Positions 39,101 through 45,601 of a DNA stretch of 64,000 nucleotides are shown here, piece after piece. A model generated the notes under the pieces. The model had not been told where the DNA came from, did no database searches, and worked only from the letters and a program-made list of their open reading frames with translations. Source of the DNA: a marine actinobacterium PHSC20C1 (GTDB taxonomy: Bacteria > Actinomycetota > Actinomycetes > Actinomycetales > Microbacteriaceae); assembly GCA_000153145.1 (NCBI GenBank), contig CH672415.1, positions 1,755,588 to 1,819,587 of the forward strand. The letters are read 5' to 3'. Numbering within the stretch: the stretch's first letter is position 1; each line of letters begins with the position of its first letter. The position numbers were made by a program, and so were the translations under genes.

Positions 39101-42100
39101 GCCGAGATCGGGAAGCGTGTCTGTGATCCCAACGCTCGACAGCGTGACGTTACCCGTGTTCTTGACGACGAAGGAGAAGGTGATGGTGTCGCCAACGCTG
39201 CCGTTTCCCGACGTCACTGCGCCAGACTTCGAGACCGTCAGTTTTGCGCTCGCTACGAGCGGTACGGTTGCGCTGCTGCTAGCGGATGCTGAACCACCGA
39301 GCGCCCCGGTGCCTGTTGCATTTGCGGTGTTCGCGATCGAACCCGCATCTACGTCGGGCTGCTTCACCGTATAGTTCGCGGTTGCCGTTACCTGAGTGCC
39401 CGGCGCCAAAGTTCCGGCGGTGCCTGACGGCCACGTTCCAAACGTGATTGCGGAAAGATCAGGGAGCGGATCGGTGATCGCAGCGCCCGAAATGGTGACG
39501 TTGCCGGTGTTGCGCAGTACGAAGCTGTAGGTGATGACCTCGCCAGCCCGCGCGGTCGAGCCAGAAGGCAGAGCACCGGACTTTGCGAGCGAGAGTGTGG
39601 GAGCTGCGGTAACCGTTGTCGTCACTACGTTGTCGGAGTCGTCAGTGACAGGTATTGCGCCTGGAGCTGTAGCGTCAGCCGTCGCGCGGTTAGTGATCGA
39701 ACCGAAGTCGACATCCGCTTGCTTGACCGTGTAGTTAGCCTTGGCGGTGGCTGACTGTCCGGGTGATAGACGCCCGGAAACGCCTGGCCACGTGATGACC
39801 GGTGTCGACAGTCCAGCAAGCGAGTCAGTGAGCGTGATGCCAGTGAGCGTCTGGTTTCCGCTGTTAGCAATCGTGATCGAGTAGGTAATCACGTCGCCGA
39901 CTTTGGCACCAGAAGTTACGCTGGCCGATTTGGTTGTCGTCAGTTCCGGCGCCGCCGCTGAAGTTGGAACAACTGCGGTGGACGTCGGCGAGGTCACTGT
40001 GGCATTCGTCGGGGTCTTGCCCGCTACCGTCGCGGTGTTTGAGACGGATCCCGCGTCGACATCAGCCTGCTTCACGGTATAGGTTGCGGTCGCCGTTGCT
40101 GTCTCGCCCGGGGCGATACGACCCGCAGTAGCGGTCGGCCACGTGTACACCGGTGCTGAAAGTCCTGACAGTGAGTCCGAAATTGCGACACCCGTCATCG
40201 TCACGTTGCCGGGGTTAGTGATGCTGAACGTGAACGTCATTGTGCTTCCGACTCCGCCAGCGCCCGACGTAACCGAACCGGACTTCGCAACCGCGAGCGA
40301 CGCGTTCGACGCGACGACAACAGTAGCGGGGTCCGATGCCGTAACCGCCGCGCCAGTAGGAGGCGTGCCACGCGTGGTCGCACTGTTGGCGACCGAGCCC
40401 GCATCGACATCCGACTGCTTCAGAATGTAAGTCGCTGTAGCGGCGACCTGAGTGTTCGGCAAAAGCTTTCCCGCGGTTCCGCTCGGCCAGGTGCCGAACG
40501 TGATCGCCGAAAGCCCGGAAAGTGGATCGGTGACTCCGACACCGGTGAGGGTGACGTTTCCCGTGTTGCGAACTACGAAATCGTAATTGACAGCGTCGCC
40601 AGCTTTTCCGGTAGCGCCAGTCTCGAGGGCACCATCCTTTGCGAGCCAAATGGTGCGAACGGCGGCGACTGTTGGCGTTGTCACCGGGGGCGAAGGATCC
40701 GTAACTGTCGTACCGCCGTAGCTGCCCTGTGAGCTTGCGGTGTTCTTGACCGAGCCGGCGTCCACGTCGGATTGAACGATCGTGTACGTCGCCGTTGCCG
40801 TAATTTCAGCGCCAGGTGCAAGGGTTCCAGAAACCCCACCGGGCCATGTGCCATACGACACGGCACTCAAGCCAACAAGCGGGTCAGTGATCTGGACACC
40901 TGTGAGGGACACGTTTCCGATGTTCTTCGCGGTGAGGGTGTAAGTAATGACGTCGCCAACCGCACCGGTGCCCGAGACGCCTGCCGACTTGGTCGTGTCG
41001 ATTGCGGGAGAAGCAGCAACAGTTGGCACGACAGCCTGCGTCGAAGTCGCCGAGATCGCGGCGCCCGTAGGCGGAGTCCCCGATGCCGTGGCCGTGTTTT
41101 TCACCGAACCTGCGTTGACGTCTTTCTGCAGGATTGTGTAGGTGGCCGTAGCGGTCACCTGAGTGTTGGGAGCAAGGGTGCCGGAAGTACCACTCGGCCA
41201 GGTGCCAAATGTGACGGGCGACAAGCCCGCGAGCGAGTCTGCGATGCCGACTGCAGTGAGCGTCACGTTTCCCGTATTGCGCACAACGAACGAGAACGTA
41301 ATGGTGTCGTTGACCGAACCATTCCCGGCCGTGACCGCACCCGACTTAGAAACGGTAAGAGCTGGTCCCGAAGTGATCGACACCGTAGCTGGACTGATGC
41401 TTGAGACCGCAGCACCCGTGGGCGGCAGACCAGAACCCGTCGCGGTGTTTGATACTGATCCGGCATCCACATCACTCTGCTTGAGCAAGTAGGTCGCCGT
41501 TGCGGTAACCGACTCTCCCGGTTTCAAGGTTCCGGAGACACCTGACGGCCAGGTGCCGTACGTCAATGCTGATAGCCCGGGAAGAGTGTCTGTCGCCGAC
41601 ACTGAGGTCAACGTGACGTTTCCAGAGTTCGTGAGTTTGACCGAGAAGTTGACAGTGTCTCCAGCACGGCCAGTAGCACCCGCTGCGAGCGCACCCGACT
41701 TCAACGTGGCGATGACCGGATTCGCGGCAACCGTAGGGACAGTCACTTCGTCCGATGGGTCAGACACAGTGGTGCCCCCGTGGGTACCGCTTGCGGTCGC
41801 AATGTTCTTGACCGAGCCAGAATCCACGTCGGACTGCTTGATTGTGTAGGTCGCCACAGCGGTAACCGACTGACCAGGGGCGAGCGTTCCGACAGCACCG
41901 GGCCACGTGTAGGTAAGAGCAGAGAGGCCGGTATGCGGGTCAGCAATAGTCACACCCGAGAGCGTCACGTTTCCTGTGTTTTGCGCACGGAAGGAGTAGT
42001 TGATTACGTCGCCTACGGCACCCGTTCCGGCACCAGCAATTGCCGCAGCCTTCGTCGTATCGATCGAGCGAGTCTGAGTAATTGTGGGCACAACAGACTG

Positions 42101-45100
42101 GGTTGACGGCTGCGTAACAGTGCCGCCGCTTGGAGTCTTCGCAGTTGCAGTCGCGGTGTTCTTGACCGAACCGGCATCAACATCCGACTGTTTCACGGTG
42201 TAGGTAGCAGTAGCAGTAGCTGTCTGGCCTGGGGCAAGCACACCGGGGGTGCCGGGCCACGTAATCACGATGGGGCTGAGGCCAGAGAGCGGGTCAGCGA
42301 GCGCGACCTGACTGAGCGTGACATTGCCGTCGTTCTTTACGCTGAATGTGTAGTTCACGGTGGAGCCAACCCCACCTGTGCCTGCACTGATCGCACCCGA
42401 CTTCGTCACGATCAGCTTTGCGTCAGCCGTGATCGGCACTGTTGCAGGGGCAGACTTTGAAACATCAGCACCGGTAGGAGGTGTGGCTTTCGCGGTCGCA
42501 CTGTTGGCTACCGCTCCTGCGTCAACATCCGACTGCTTCACCGTGTAATTTGCCGTCGCCGTTACAGACTGTCCGGGCGCGAGCGTGCCGACGGTTCCCC
42601 CTGGCCAGGTTCCATAGGTGATTGCAGACAGTCCAGAGAGCGGGTCAGTTATTCCGGCGTTGGTAAGCGTCACGTTGCCCGAGTTCGTCAAGACGAAGGA
42701 ATAGTTGACTGTGCTGCCCGCCGAAGAGCCACCGGCGAGAGCGCCAGACTTCGAGAGCGAGACTGCTGGAGTTCGAGTTTGGAGCAGCACATCAATGCGA
42801 GGGGATGCCGCAGTTACGACAGTGCCACCGGGTGACGTTCCTGAGCTGGATGCCGTGTTGCGCACGAATCCAGCATCGACATCCTTCTGAAGCACCGTGT
42901 ATGTGGCAGTCGCAGTCACTGTCTGACCGGGTGTAAGTACTCCTGTCGCTCCCGGCCACGTGTAGGTGAGCGCGGAGAGCCCGGCGAGAGGGTCAGCGAT
43001 TGATACGCCCGTGAGGGTGACGTTTCCCGTGTTCTTCGCACTGAAGTTGTAGGTAACGACGTCGCCGACACCCTTCGGGTTAGCAATGGTGCCCGACTTA
43101 GTTGTCGTCAGAGCGGGAGCTGCCGGCGCGGTAGCCAACGTCAATTCATTGCTGACGCCCGAAACAGCAACGTTTTTAGGTGTTCTGGCGGAAACGCTGG
43201 CTTGATTGACGACCTTGCCGGCATTCACATCGGATTGCTTTACGGTATACGTTGCGGTAGCCGTTGCGGTCTGGCCAGGCGTCAGGGTGCCCGACGCTCC
43301 TGGCCACGTCACCGCAATAGCCGAAAGACCAGCCAGCGGATCGGTGAGCGCGACAGAGGTGAGGGTCACGTTTCCGGTGTTCTTCACCGAGAACGAATAG
43401 TTCACGGTGTCGCCGACATTGCCAACGCCCGCGCCAGCGTAGGCGGCAGTCTTCTTGGTCTCCAGCACGGCATTCACCGGAATAGGGGTAGTGCGGTTCG
43501 ACGTCGAGGTCGGCTTCACTCCGCCATCCGCGTCCGTTCCGGTGGCTGTCGCGGTATTCGCGACCGATCCGGAATCAACATCTGCCTGCGTCAGCGTGTA
43601 GGTGGCCGCACCCGTTGCTGTAGCACCCGGCGCGATCGCGCCTGCCGTCGATGTTGGCCAGGTGTAGGTGATCGCGGAAAGACCAGGAAGCGGATCGGTG
43701 ACCGTTACTCCTGAAAGCGGAGAGTCTCCGCTGTTGCGAATGGTGAACGTGTAGTTGAGGGTGTCGCCTGCGCGACCGGTAGCTCCACCGGCAAGCGCGC
43801 TTGTCTTCGTCAGCGCAATCGAGGAAAGCAGTACGCGAGTCGAGTCGCTACCCGTCGCAGTATTCCCGCCAACAACAGTGCTCGCCGAAGCCGTAGCAGT
43901 CGTGTCGTAGCTCGCACTAGTTGGCCCGTTGGCTACACACGTATAGGTATAGGACTCAAGCGGTTGCAAAGTGACGCCGGTCAGAGTGCGAGAACAGTTT
44001 GACTGGTCATCGGCGACTGAAATATTCTGCAGAACTCCGACACCCGAGTTGGTCACGGTGATCGTGAAAGTAGCAACCTCGCTGGATGTTCTGGACTGCT
44101 GATCAAGAGTGCCGTTGAATGTCTTCGATACGTTGATTCCTGCACTGGGAACAGACAGTACGGCGTTACGGAGCAGGTAGGAGTCACCACTCGTGCTCAT
44201 TCGAAGGTTGACCGCTGTGTCGCCCGCCTGCACATTGGGAAGGTCTACGGTCGCAACATCCACACTCTGATTAGTAAACGGACCAAGGTCTGCGGTGTTC
44301 GTATAGCGAACAGAACCCTCGCCTCGCCCAATACCAATGTTGTTGGTGTTGCCCGCGCTGTTCGAGATTTGTGAGTATCCGCCGCCGCCGCGAGAGTACT
44401 CGGCGACGTCACCAGTGATGATCCGGTCTCCCTCGAAAAGGGAGTAACCGGCGCGGGTTCCAGTTGTGATGGCACTAAATCCATTGAAACCAACGGTAAG
44501 GGGGGCCTCAGCCGCGGTCAGGCGGACGTGGCCTTCATAGAAGATGATGCGGTGAGGCTGCGACTTCACGTTGCTGGGGATGTAGATGCCGTAGTCGTAA
44601 ACAACCGTGAGCGTCCAACCTGCGTAGCAACCGGCACCTTGTGGGGACCACAGGTCGCCGGCAGATACTGTAAGGGGGGTTCCTGTCGCTGCACCAGAGA
44701 AGGCGCTAGTCACATCGGCGCTGGCACTGTAATAAATGGCCGAGGGAGTACCCACAGGGTCTTCCAGAACGCTCGCCGGCGGCACGTTGGCAACCGCGCC
44801 CGACCCCACTTTGAATTTTGCCACCTGGGTTCGGTAGCCGAGCGCCGAACCGGCGGGCATCGTTGCAGTACCGCGCGAGGAGTTCGGAGTTGTACACGCG
44901 AATTCGCTAGAACCGGTAAAGGCACCGGTGTTTCCGCTCCAGCTCAGGAATGCCTTGGTTACAGCAGCGCCGGAAGGGATCGTGACCGTCGCTGAACTCG
45001 AGTTGGTCGTGAATCCACTTACCGTATTCGAGTTGGCCATGAAGAAGTTGTCGTTGGCCGTGTTGCCATTGCCGCCCGACGCGGAGTGCAAATCGGCACA

Positions 45101-45373
45101 CGTTCCGATATTGAACTGTGGGTAGAGCGACCGATCACACGCAAGCACACCGTTTCCGGCCATCAGGAAGTCACCGTTTACGGTGGTCTGGTAGTTAGGG
45201 GAAGTTCCTGCGTTAGTACCCCACTGCACCACGGCAGCTTCTGCAGGAGCGGAGGGCAAGACCGTAAGTACTGATGCGAGGAGGCCAAAGGTGACGACCG
45301 CTACAACGCTGCGCATCCAAGTAAACCGAGCGCGGGGTCGCGCCCGCGTCGTCGGAACACCTTTGTCGCGCAC
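27140..45373 (-). CDS. Giant repeat surface protein, 6077 residues, sortase-anchored
   Basis: One uninterrupted 18.2 kb frame. Residues 1-47 form a signal peptide ending SAPAEA. Residues about 48-410 are a Gly/Ser/Asn-rich head containing NDNFFMANSNTV, FLSWSGNTG and EGHVRLTAAEAPLTV. A degenerate module (about 412-512) has a Cys pair. About 47 modules of some 118 residues follow, each built like GDTVxYxFxVxNTGNVTL, DPLPGLS, WPG, LAPGQxxTATATY, xQxDVDAGSVxNTA. These are DUF11/DUF7507-type Ig-like folds used as stalks. The end is LSYTG, a hydrophobic helix and RRKQRQ, a sortase signal. The GTG start has GGGGGAG six bases upstream. Mass is near 600 kDa. The likely role is a cell-wall fibre or adhesin; the ligand is unknown. 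The lipoprotein gene overlaps its stop. Confidence 0.93.
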   Translation of the reverse strand: MRDKGVPTTRARPRARFTWMRSVVAVVTFGLLASVLTVLPSAPAEAAVVQWGTNAGTSPNYQTTVNGDFLMAGNGVLACDRSLYPQFNIGTCADLHSASGGNGNTANDNFFMANSNTVSGFTTNSSSATVTIPSGAAVTKAFLSWSGNTGAFTGSSEFACTTPNSSRGTATMPAGSALGYRTQVAKFKVGSGAVANVPPASVLEDPVGTPSAIYYSASADVTSAFSGAATGTPLTVSAGDLWSPQGAGCYAGWTLTVVYDYGIYIPSNVKSQPHRIIFYEGHVRLTAAEAPLTVGFNGFSAITTGTRAGYSLFEGDRIITGDVAEYSRGGGGYSQISNSAGNTNNIGIGRGEGSVRYTNTADLGPFTNQSVDVATVDLPNVQAGDTAVNLRMSTSGDSYLLRNAVLSVPSAGINVSKTFNGTLDQQSRTSSEVATFTITVTNSGVGVLQNISVADDQSNCSRTLTGVTLQPLESYTYTCVANGPTSASYDTTATASASTVVGGNTATGSDSTRVLLSSIALTKTSALAGGATGRAGDTLNYTFTIRNSGDSPLSGVTVTDPLPGLSAITYTWPTSTAGAIAPGATATGAATYTLTQADVDSGSVANTATATGTDADGGVKPTSTSNRTTPIPVNAVLETKKTAAYAGAGVGNVGDTVNYSFSVKNTGNVTLTSVALTDPLAGLSAIAVTWPGASGTLTPGQTATATATYTVKQSDVNAGKVVNQASVSARTPKNVAVSGVSNELTLATAPAAPALTTTKSGTIANPKGVGDVVTYNFSAKNTGNVTLTGVSIADPLAGLSALTYTWPGATGVLTPGQTVTATATYTVLQKDVDAGFVRNTASSSGTSPGGTVVTAASPRIDVLLQTRTPAVSLSKSGALAGGSSAGSTVNYSFVLTNSGNVTLTNAGITDPLSGLSAITYGTWPGGTVGTLAPGQSVTATANYTVKQSDVDAGAVANSATAKATPPTGADVSKSAPATVPITADAKLIVTKSGAISAGTGGVGSTVNYTFSVKNDGNVTLSQVALADPLSGLSPIVITWPGTPGVLAPGQTATATATYTVKQSDVDAGSVKNTATATAKTPSGGTVTQPSTQSVVPTITQTRSIDTTKAAAIAGAGTGAVGDVINYSFRAQNTGNVTLSGVTIADPHTGLSALTYTWPGAVGTLAPGQSVTAVATYTIKQSDVDSGSVKNIATASGTHGGTTVSDPSDEVTVPTVAANPVIATLKSGALAAGATGRAGDTVNFSVKLTNSGNVTLTSVSATDTLPGLSALTYGTWPSGVSGTLKPGESVTATATYLLKQSDVDAGSVSNTATGSGLPPTGAAVSSISPATVSITSGPALTVSKSGAVTAGNGSVNDTITFSFVVRNTGNVTLTAVGIADSLAGLSPVTFGTWPSGTSGTLAPNTQVTATATYTILQKDVNAGSVKNTATASGTPPTGAAISATSTQAVVPTVAASPAIDTTKSAGVSGTGAVGDVITYTLTAKNIGNVSLTGVQITDPLVGLSAVSYGTWPGGVSGTLAPGAEITATATYTIVQSDVDAGSVKNTASSQGSYGGTTVTDPSPPVTTPTVAAVRTIWLAKDGALETGATGKAGDAVNYDFVVRNTGNVTLTGVGVTDPLSGLSAITFGTWPSGTAGKLLPNTQVAATATYILKQSDVDAGSVANSATTRGTPPTGAAVTASDPATVVVASNASLAVAKSGSVTSGAGGVGSTMTFTFSITNPGNVTMTGVAISDSLSGLSAPVYTWPTATAGRIAPGETATATATYTVKQADVDAGSVSNTATVAGKTPTNATVTSPTSTAVVPTSAAAPELTTTKSASVTSGAKVGDVITYSITIANSGNQTLTGITLTDSLAGLSTPVITWPGVSGRLSPGQSATAKANYTVKQADVDFGSITNRATADATAPGAIPVTDDSDNVVTTTVTAAPTLSLAKSGALPSGSTARAGEVITYSFVLRNTGNVTISGAAITDPLPDLSAITFGTWPSGTAGTLAPGTQVTATANYTVKQPDVDAGSIANTANATGTGALGGSASASSSATVPLVASAKLTVSKSGAVTSGNGSVGDTITFSFVVKNTGNVTLSSVGITDTLPDLGTVNFGTWPGGTAGTLAPNTQVTATASYIIKQSDVNARDVRNTATASGTPPSGPAATATSAEAVVQVVPAAPAIRTLKSASVSGTGVVGDVITYTLTSRNTGNVTLSEVTLTDPLPGLSAPTYVWSGGVSGQLNPNETVTGTATYTITQADVDAGSVKNTATSSGTPPTRAVVTDVSSQLVTPTVASAPKIGVTKSGALAPGAQGKAGDTVTWSMTLTNTGNVTLNSVNVTDSLPGISAVTYGTWPSTAGTLAPAQSVTATATYVLTQADIDAGAVSNTATGAGTPPRGSPASATAPATLALASNSSLTLDKAAAIVTPGTGAVGDTVRYTFTAENTGNVTLTGVTITDTHSGLSAISYGTWASGTAGRLAPGQTITATADYVIRQSDQNAGTVTNTASVSGKPPTGPNATASSPAVSISTATRAPGILTTKSSTVSGTGAVGDVITYSITVRNTGNVTLTSVTASDPLPGLGALTYGAWPGGVTGTLQPNTQVVATAKYTIKQADVDATVVSNTASGQGTAPAAGVISDPSDELLTSTVATNAAATFTKSGSLNPGSVGIAGETITYTFTAKNTGNVTLTSVGVTDPLPDLGSITYTWPGTAGRLAPGQTVTAKAEYTVKQSDVDAGSVANEATLAATPPSGTALSLTDPETVSIAAAPRIAVDKTATVGGTGSVGDDITFTMTIRNTGNQTLTVVTLVDSLPGLTTPVFTWPGTPNELAPGESAVAVATYTIDQDDVNFGSVTNEASVTANPPGGAAQVSDSSGDVVVATGASRPELKVVKTTSVVPNPAIVGSTITYSFVVTNTGNVTVENAVLNDPMLGASTPVLPVTTLDPGDSTSVAVDYTITQNDVDAGSVLNTVTASGTTAVAGDPVASPVSSVSTRTVAAAPGISVTKSGTAASKAGDLIDWSFTVTNTGNVTLSGVNLSDALAGVTPVFGAWPSGISGQLNPGDTVSATANGYVVTQSDVDSGSVVNSVTASGTPTRGAVARATTAATVPLVADAGITIVKSEDATPAARGVGDTVGFTFTVTNTGNVTLTGVSITDELDGVSVISYNDWDGNTAGTLGPNDVLTATATYVLSQEDIDRGFVENDSSVAGWTPAGVILNEDSNTATVATEAATLLVTTTKDAVLNGTGVVGDTISYSITLTNGSNVTVTNAAISDTLVGLSPLAFGTWPSGIDGELSPGDTITATANYTVTQADVDAGSVSNTATGAAKSVRDSADVSDDSPAAVTPLVAQSPTIVVNKVGALEPGSTGRNGDKILYSFTLKNTGNVTLTAVNLTDDLPNISGITYTWPAGATAGELAPGQAVTAEATYTLTQPDIDSGAVMNTVTGTATPPGGAANVTDDDTSTVVVEPDASLSAIKSGSLRAPGIGAVGDIIDYSVTATNTGNVTLHNGQLVDPLPGISDPNIVWPDPANPGVLKVNESVTGTAEYLLTQVDIDRGYIENTAKVQALTPNNVVVPALTNTVVIATERPTPVLTVAKTASVAGAGEYGDEITYTFVITNNGNVTTSGITLSDPLPGLSTPVIGWDAANTTQSLAPGESVTATATYLIRQSDVDNGEVVNTATANGTGAQGTPVSGNSPEVVTETVAADSSLVATKAAALAPGATGVAGDTVNYSFTVTNDGNVSLTAVDIIDQLPGLTAVTFGAWASGTAGRLNPGDTVSATATYTLLQSDIDAGSVANSINATGLPPTGSGVTEPASATLPLTAAPNFTVVKTGSLDAQLGVVGDVIDYEFSITNSGNVTLSGVVLLDSLAGVSAPVLTWPGAARVLAPGEIATATAKYTITQDDVDAGSVTNTAEALGVTPAGTEYFEFSDPAVNTTVTRTSSATIDKVGTTPDGAALGDLAHFSFTIKNTGNTTLTGVAITDPLVGISTLVYSWPGAAGELAPAESATATATYEIKQADVDRGYVRNTADVDGTSPIGAVTSSVGPVDVPTNTAAPAINVTKNGALEAGATGFAGDTVNYSFTVRNTGNVTLTNVTLTDPLPELNVLTYTWPTATDGKLAPGQSATAVATYTLTQADVDAGQIDNTVTADGDTPAGGAVQHAADETVTITPVPVLTPFKSGTILNGGIGAVGDTVEYRLTVTNDGNVTLYNGMLLDPLPGLSVPVITWPDNDKPGEIPVGQSVLGVATYEITQADVDRGYIPNTADMSAETPKGVVIVEASNEVIVPMVLPSPNIRVTKAGTPRGSADVADTIDYEFEILNSGNVTLNSVTLSDPLPNLSAITITWPTPASPGILAPGEVATATATYAVTQDDVDAGAVLNIATANGIDPNSTPVTDDSAANTVPTETIRAVVELTKSGVLADLARADEGDIVNWSYELTNTGNVTLTVVEIVDALPLISGMTYVWPGTAGVLEPGQSVTATATSAITQAQINAGSVSSQATGSGTPPRGDNVSDLATAGVVLAAQAGMTVTKAGALNGVGNTGNSGDTIDYSFGITNTGNVTLTLVNLVDALAGVSSPVFTWPGTVGELEPGQTVTATANYTITQNDVDRGSVSNVATASGKPPVGDTISVSTTVTETTVAPAAAALTLAKSSTTGTSAGVGDIITYTFLVENTGNVTVDAIVISDPLPGLSTPVVDWPDTNGVLAPTETATATATYAITQADVNRGRVDNSAIANGTSPNDAPVPSNTASKSTPTDVAAPSILVTKSGALAPGSTGFEGDLVNFSFSLKNTGNQTVTGVDLVDGLSGVSALTYSWPTASAGTLAPGQTVTATATYMLTQDDIDSGSVVNTVRGDATPPSGVEFSESAPATVAIVAAGALDPFLWGDLRDGDIGKVGDWVDYLLEVVNIGNVTLTDGTLVSASGGLTTPVIEWPNPAQPGTILPGEKVTGTASVQLTQADIDRGYVESSASVRATDPNGVYVFATPNRVRTPTVQAQPSMTVVKSGDARSPGVGAIGDTVDFTFVVRNTGNVTIGSIVVTDLLPGMTTPTVNWPTATETLAPTETVSATASYVIRQSDVDRGYVENTANAAAVPVRGDAISAISNTEEVPTEAPNVVVAVTNSGALTNPGPAVEGDTVTWDYNFTNNSNVTLSGVELSDFIGSLPAGDYTWPGTIGVLAPGEAVTAVRVQTLTQADIDSGAVSSIVTGEGTPSIGAAAIASAPATVTLAANGLLDVRKSSELAVAGENGPGDTINYTIVVENTGNVTLRSVTISDSIEHVTINSIVWPAASGVLAPGQTATASATYVLEQDDVDRGYVDNTASARGETPERTAVTANSNVDREVTEASDPSITAEKSGVMTAGDGGVGSEITYSFIVKNTGNVTLRLVGVIDPLIAVVPSDLTFPSATGILGPGERAVGSVIYTVTQQNVDDGTVENTAVAVGTAPNGDEVRGVSNTVNNPTEPAVPSIVTTHTAALADGQTGVLGDSMDYTFQISNSGNVTLDGVTLANTIPGLTSFVYTWPDVAAPGVLAPGESVTVTATRLVTQADVDAGEVRNIATGAGNSPTAIAVDADSAVSVVPLVAASSSLDIDKVAEVRDALNPVVVGSWIDYTFTVLNDGETTLRGVTVSDPKVGTTAVVYGTWPGVVGVLAPNESVTATASYQVRQSEFDAGSASNTARGSGTNPGGGAVSNTSNTVVTPTAAGSADIQITKTQALAAAATGRAGDTVEYRFEVTNTGDVTLNGVTISDDQIDLSVVKITWPGTLRVLAPGQVAIATAKYVLTQDDVDAGAISSGASTSGAPVVGPVVIDSASGSTPIAENPSMTIAKTSSFATFAQQGATINYRIEVVNTGNVTLTSVAITDIKVGLSPLNYTWPGTAGELTPGQKLVATATYVITQDDVDVEQTVNEAIVDANAPSGAIAPESATNTLAIPNLPSIALRLSGVLGAGQKGFPGDVVTFTYIATNTGTLPLTNVTIADPRSGLSVMSYGTWPGTVGQLEPGESITATATYVIRESDAGTVLLETATVTSTELNSGDPVFATAQTSLQLPTKALSYTGSDPRGTLATGLGTLLAGLALILLARRKQRQETS
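27280..43840 (-). repeat. About 47 tandem protein modules of roughly 355 bp with nested 3- and 6-module periods
   Basis: I counted 47 copies of the module-ending motif (I/L/V)xQxDVDxG by eye. Successive modules cycle through three linker types: KSGALxxGxTGxAGDT, KSGxVTxGxGxVGDT and KSxxVSGTGAVGDV. Over this lie six-module blocks. Modules 26, 32 and 38 alone carry TLHNG, TLYNG or TLTDG plus WPxPxxPG, and their equivalent DNA sites at 34901, 32786 and 30668 are 2115 and 2118 bp apart. Modules 8 and 14 (equivalent sites 41321 and 39203) are also 2118 bp apart. Confidence 0.85.
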
Positions 45374-45462
45374 TATACTCTCCCCCGGGTAATTTGGTGA
45401 TTTTGTGAGTCGTCACATTGCCACCGATTTGCCCTCCGGGTGAGCTAGTCAGTTTCAACCTT

Positions 45463-45474
45463 AAGCTGCAGCTT
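45463..45474. promoter_or_regulatory. Perfect palindrome AAGCTGCAGCTT upstream of the giant gene
   Basis: A 12-bp perfect palindrome lies 90 bases before the GTG of the giant gene and 128 bases before the divergent methylase ATG. It is a candidate operator; no known regulator consensus is recognised. Confidence 0.3.
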
Positions 45475-45589
45475 GAATAAATTGGGGGATGCGTGCGCTA
45501 ATCGTTAGTCATTTGTGGCCCCAGTTCGCGCAGATCACCGTTAACTTGATGTCGGGCGGGCCCCGCACCCACGTAGGGCTCCGGACTGT

Positions 45590-45595
45590 TAATCT
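45590..45595 (+). promoter_or_regulatory. Extended -10 TGTTAATCT, leaderless geometry (DNA methylase)
   Basis: TAATCT is preceded by TGT (an extended -10) and followed by exactly six bases before the ATG at 45602. No Shine-Dalgarno sequence is present. Confidence 0.5.
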
Positions 45596-45601
45596 CAAAC
45601 A

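Noticed and set aside
27489..43714. Many plus-strand open frames of 60-210 codons across the giant gene
   Set aside because: They recur with the repeat period and read as shadows of the same module. None has a credible start signal or known family.
27280..43840. Possible CRISPR or satellite array because of regular repetition
   Set aside because: The units are coding, diverged and about 355 bp long, with one continuous reading frame and no constant short repeat with variable spacers.
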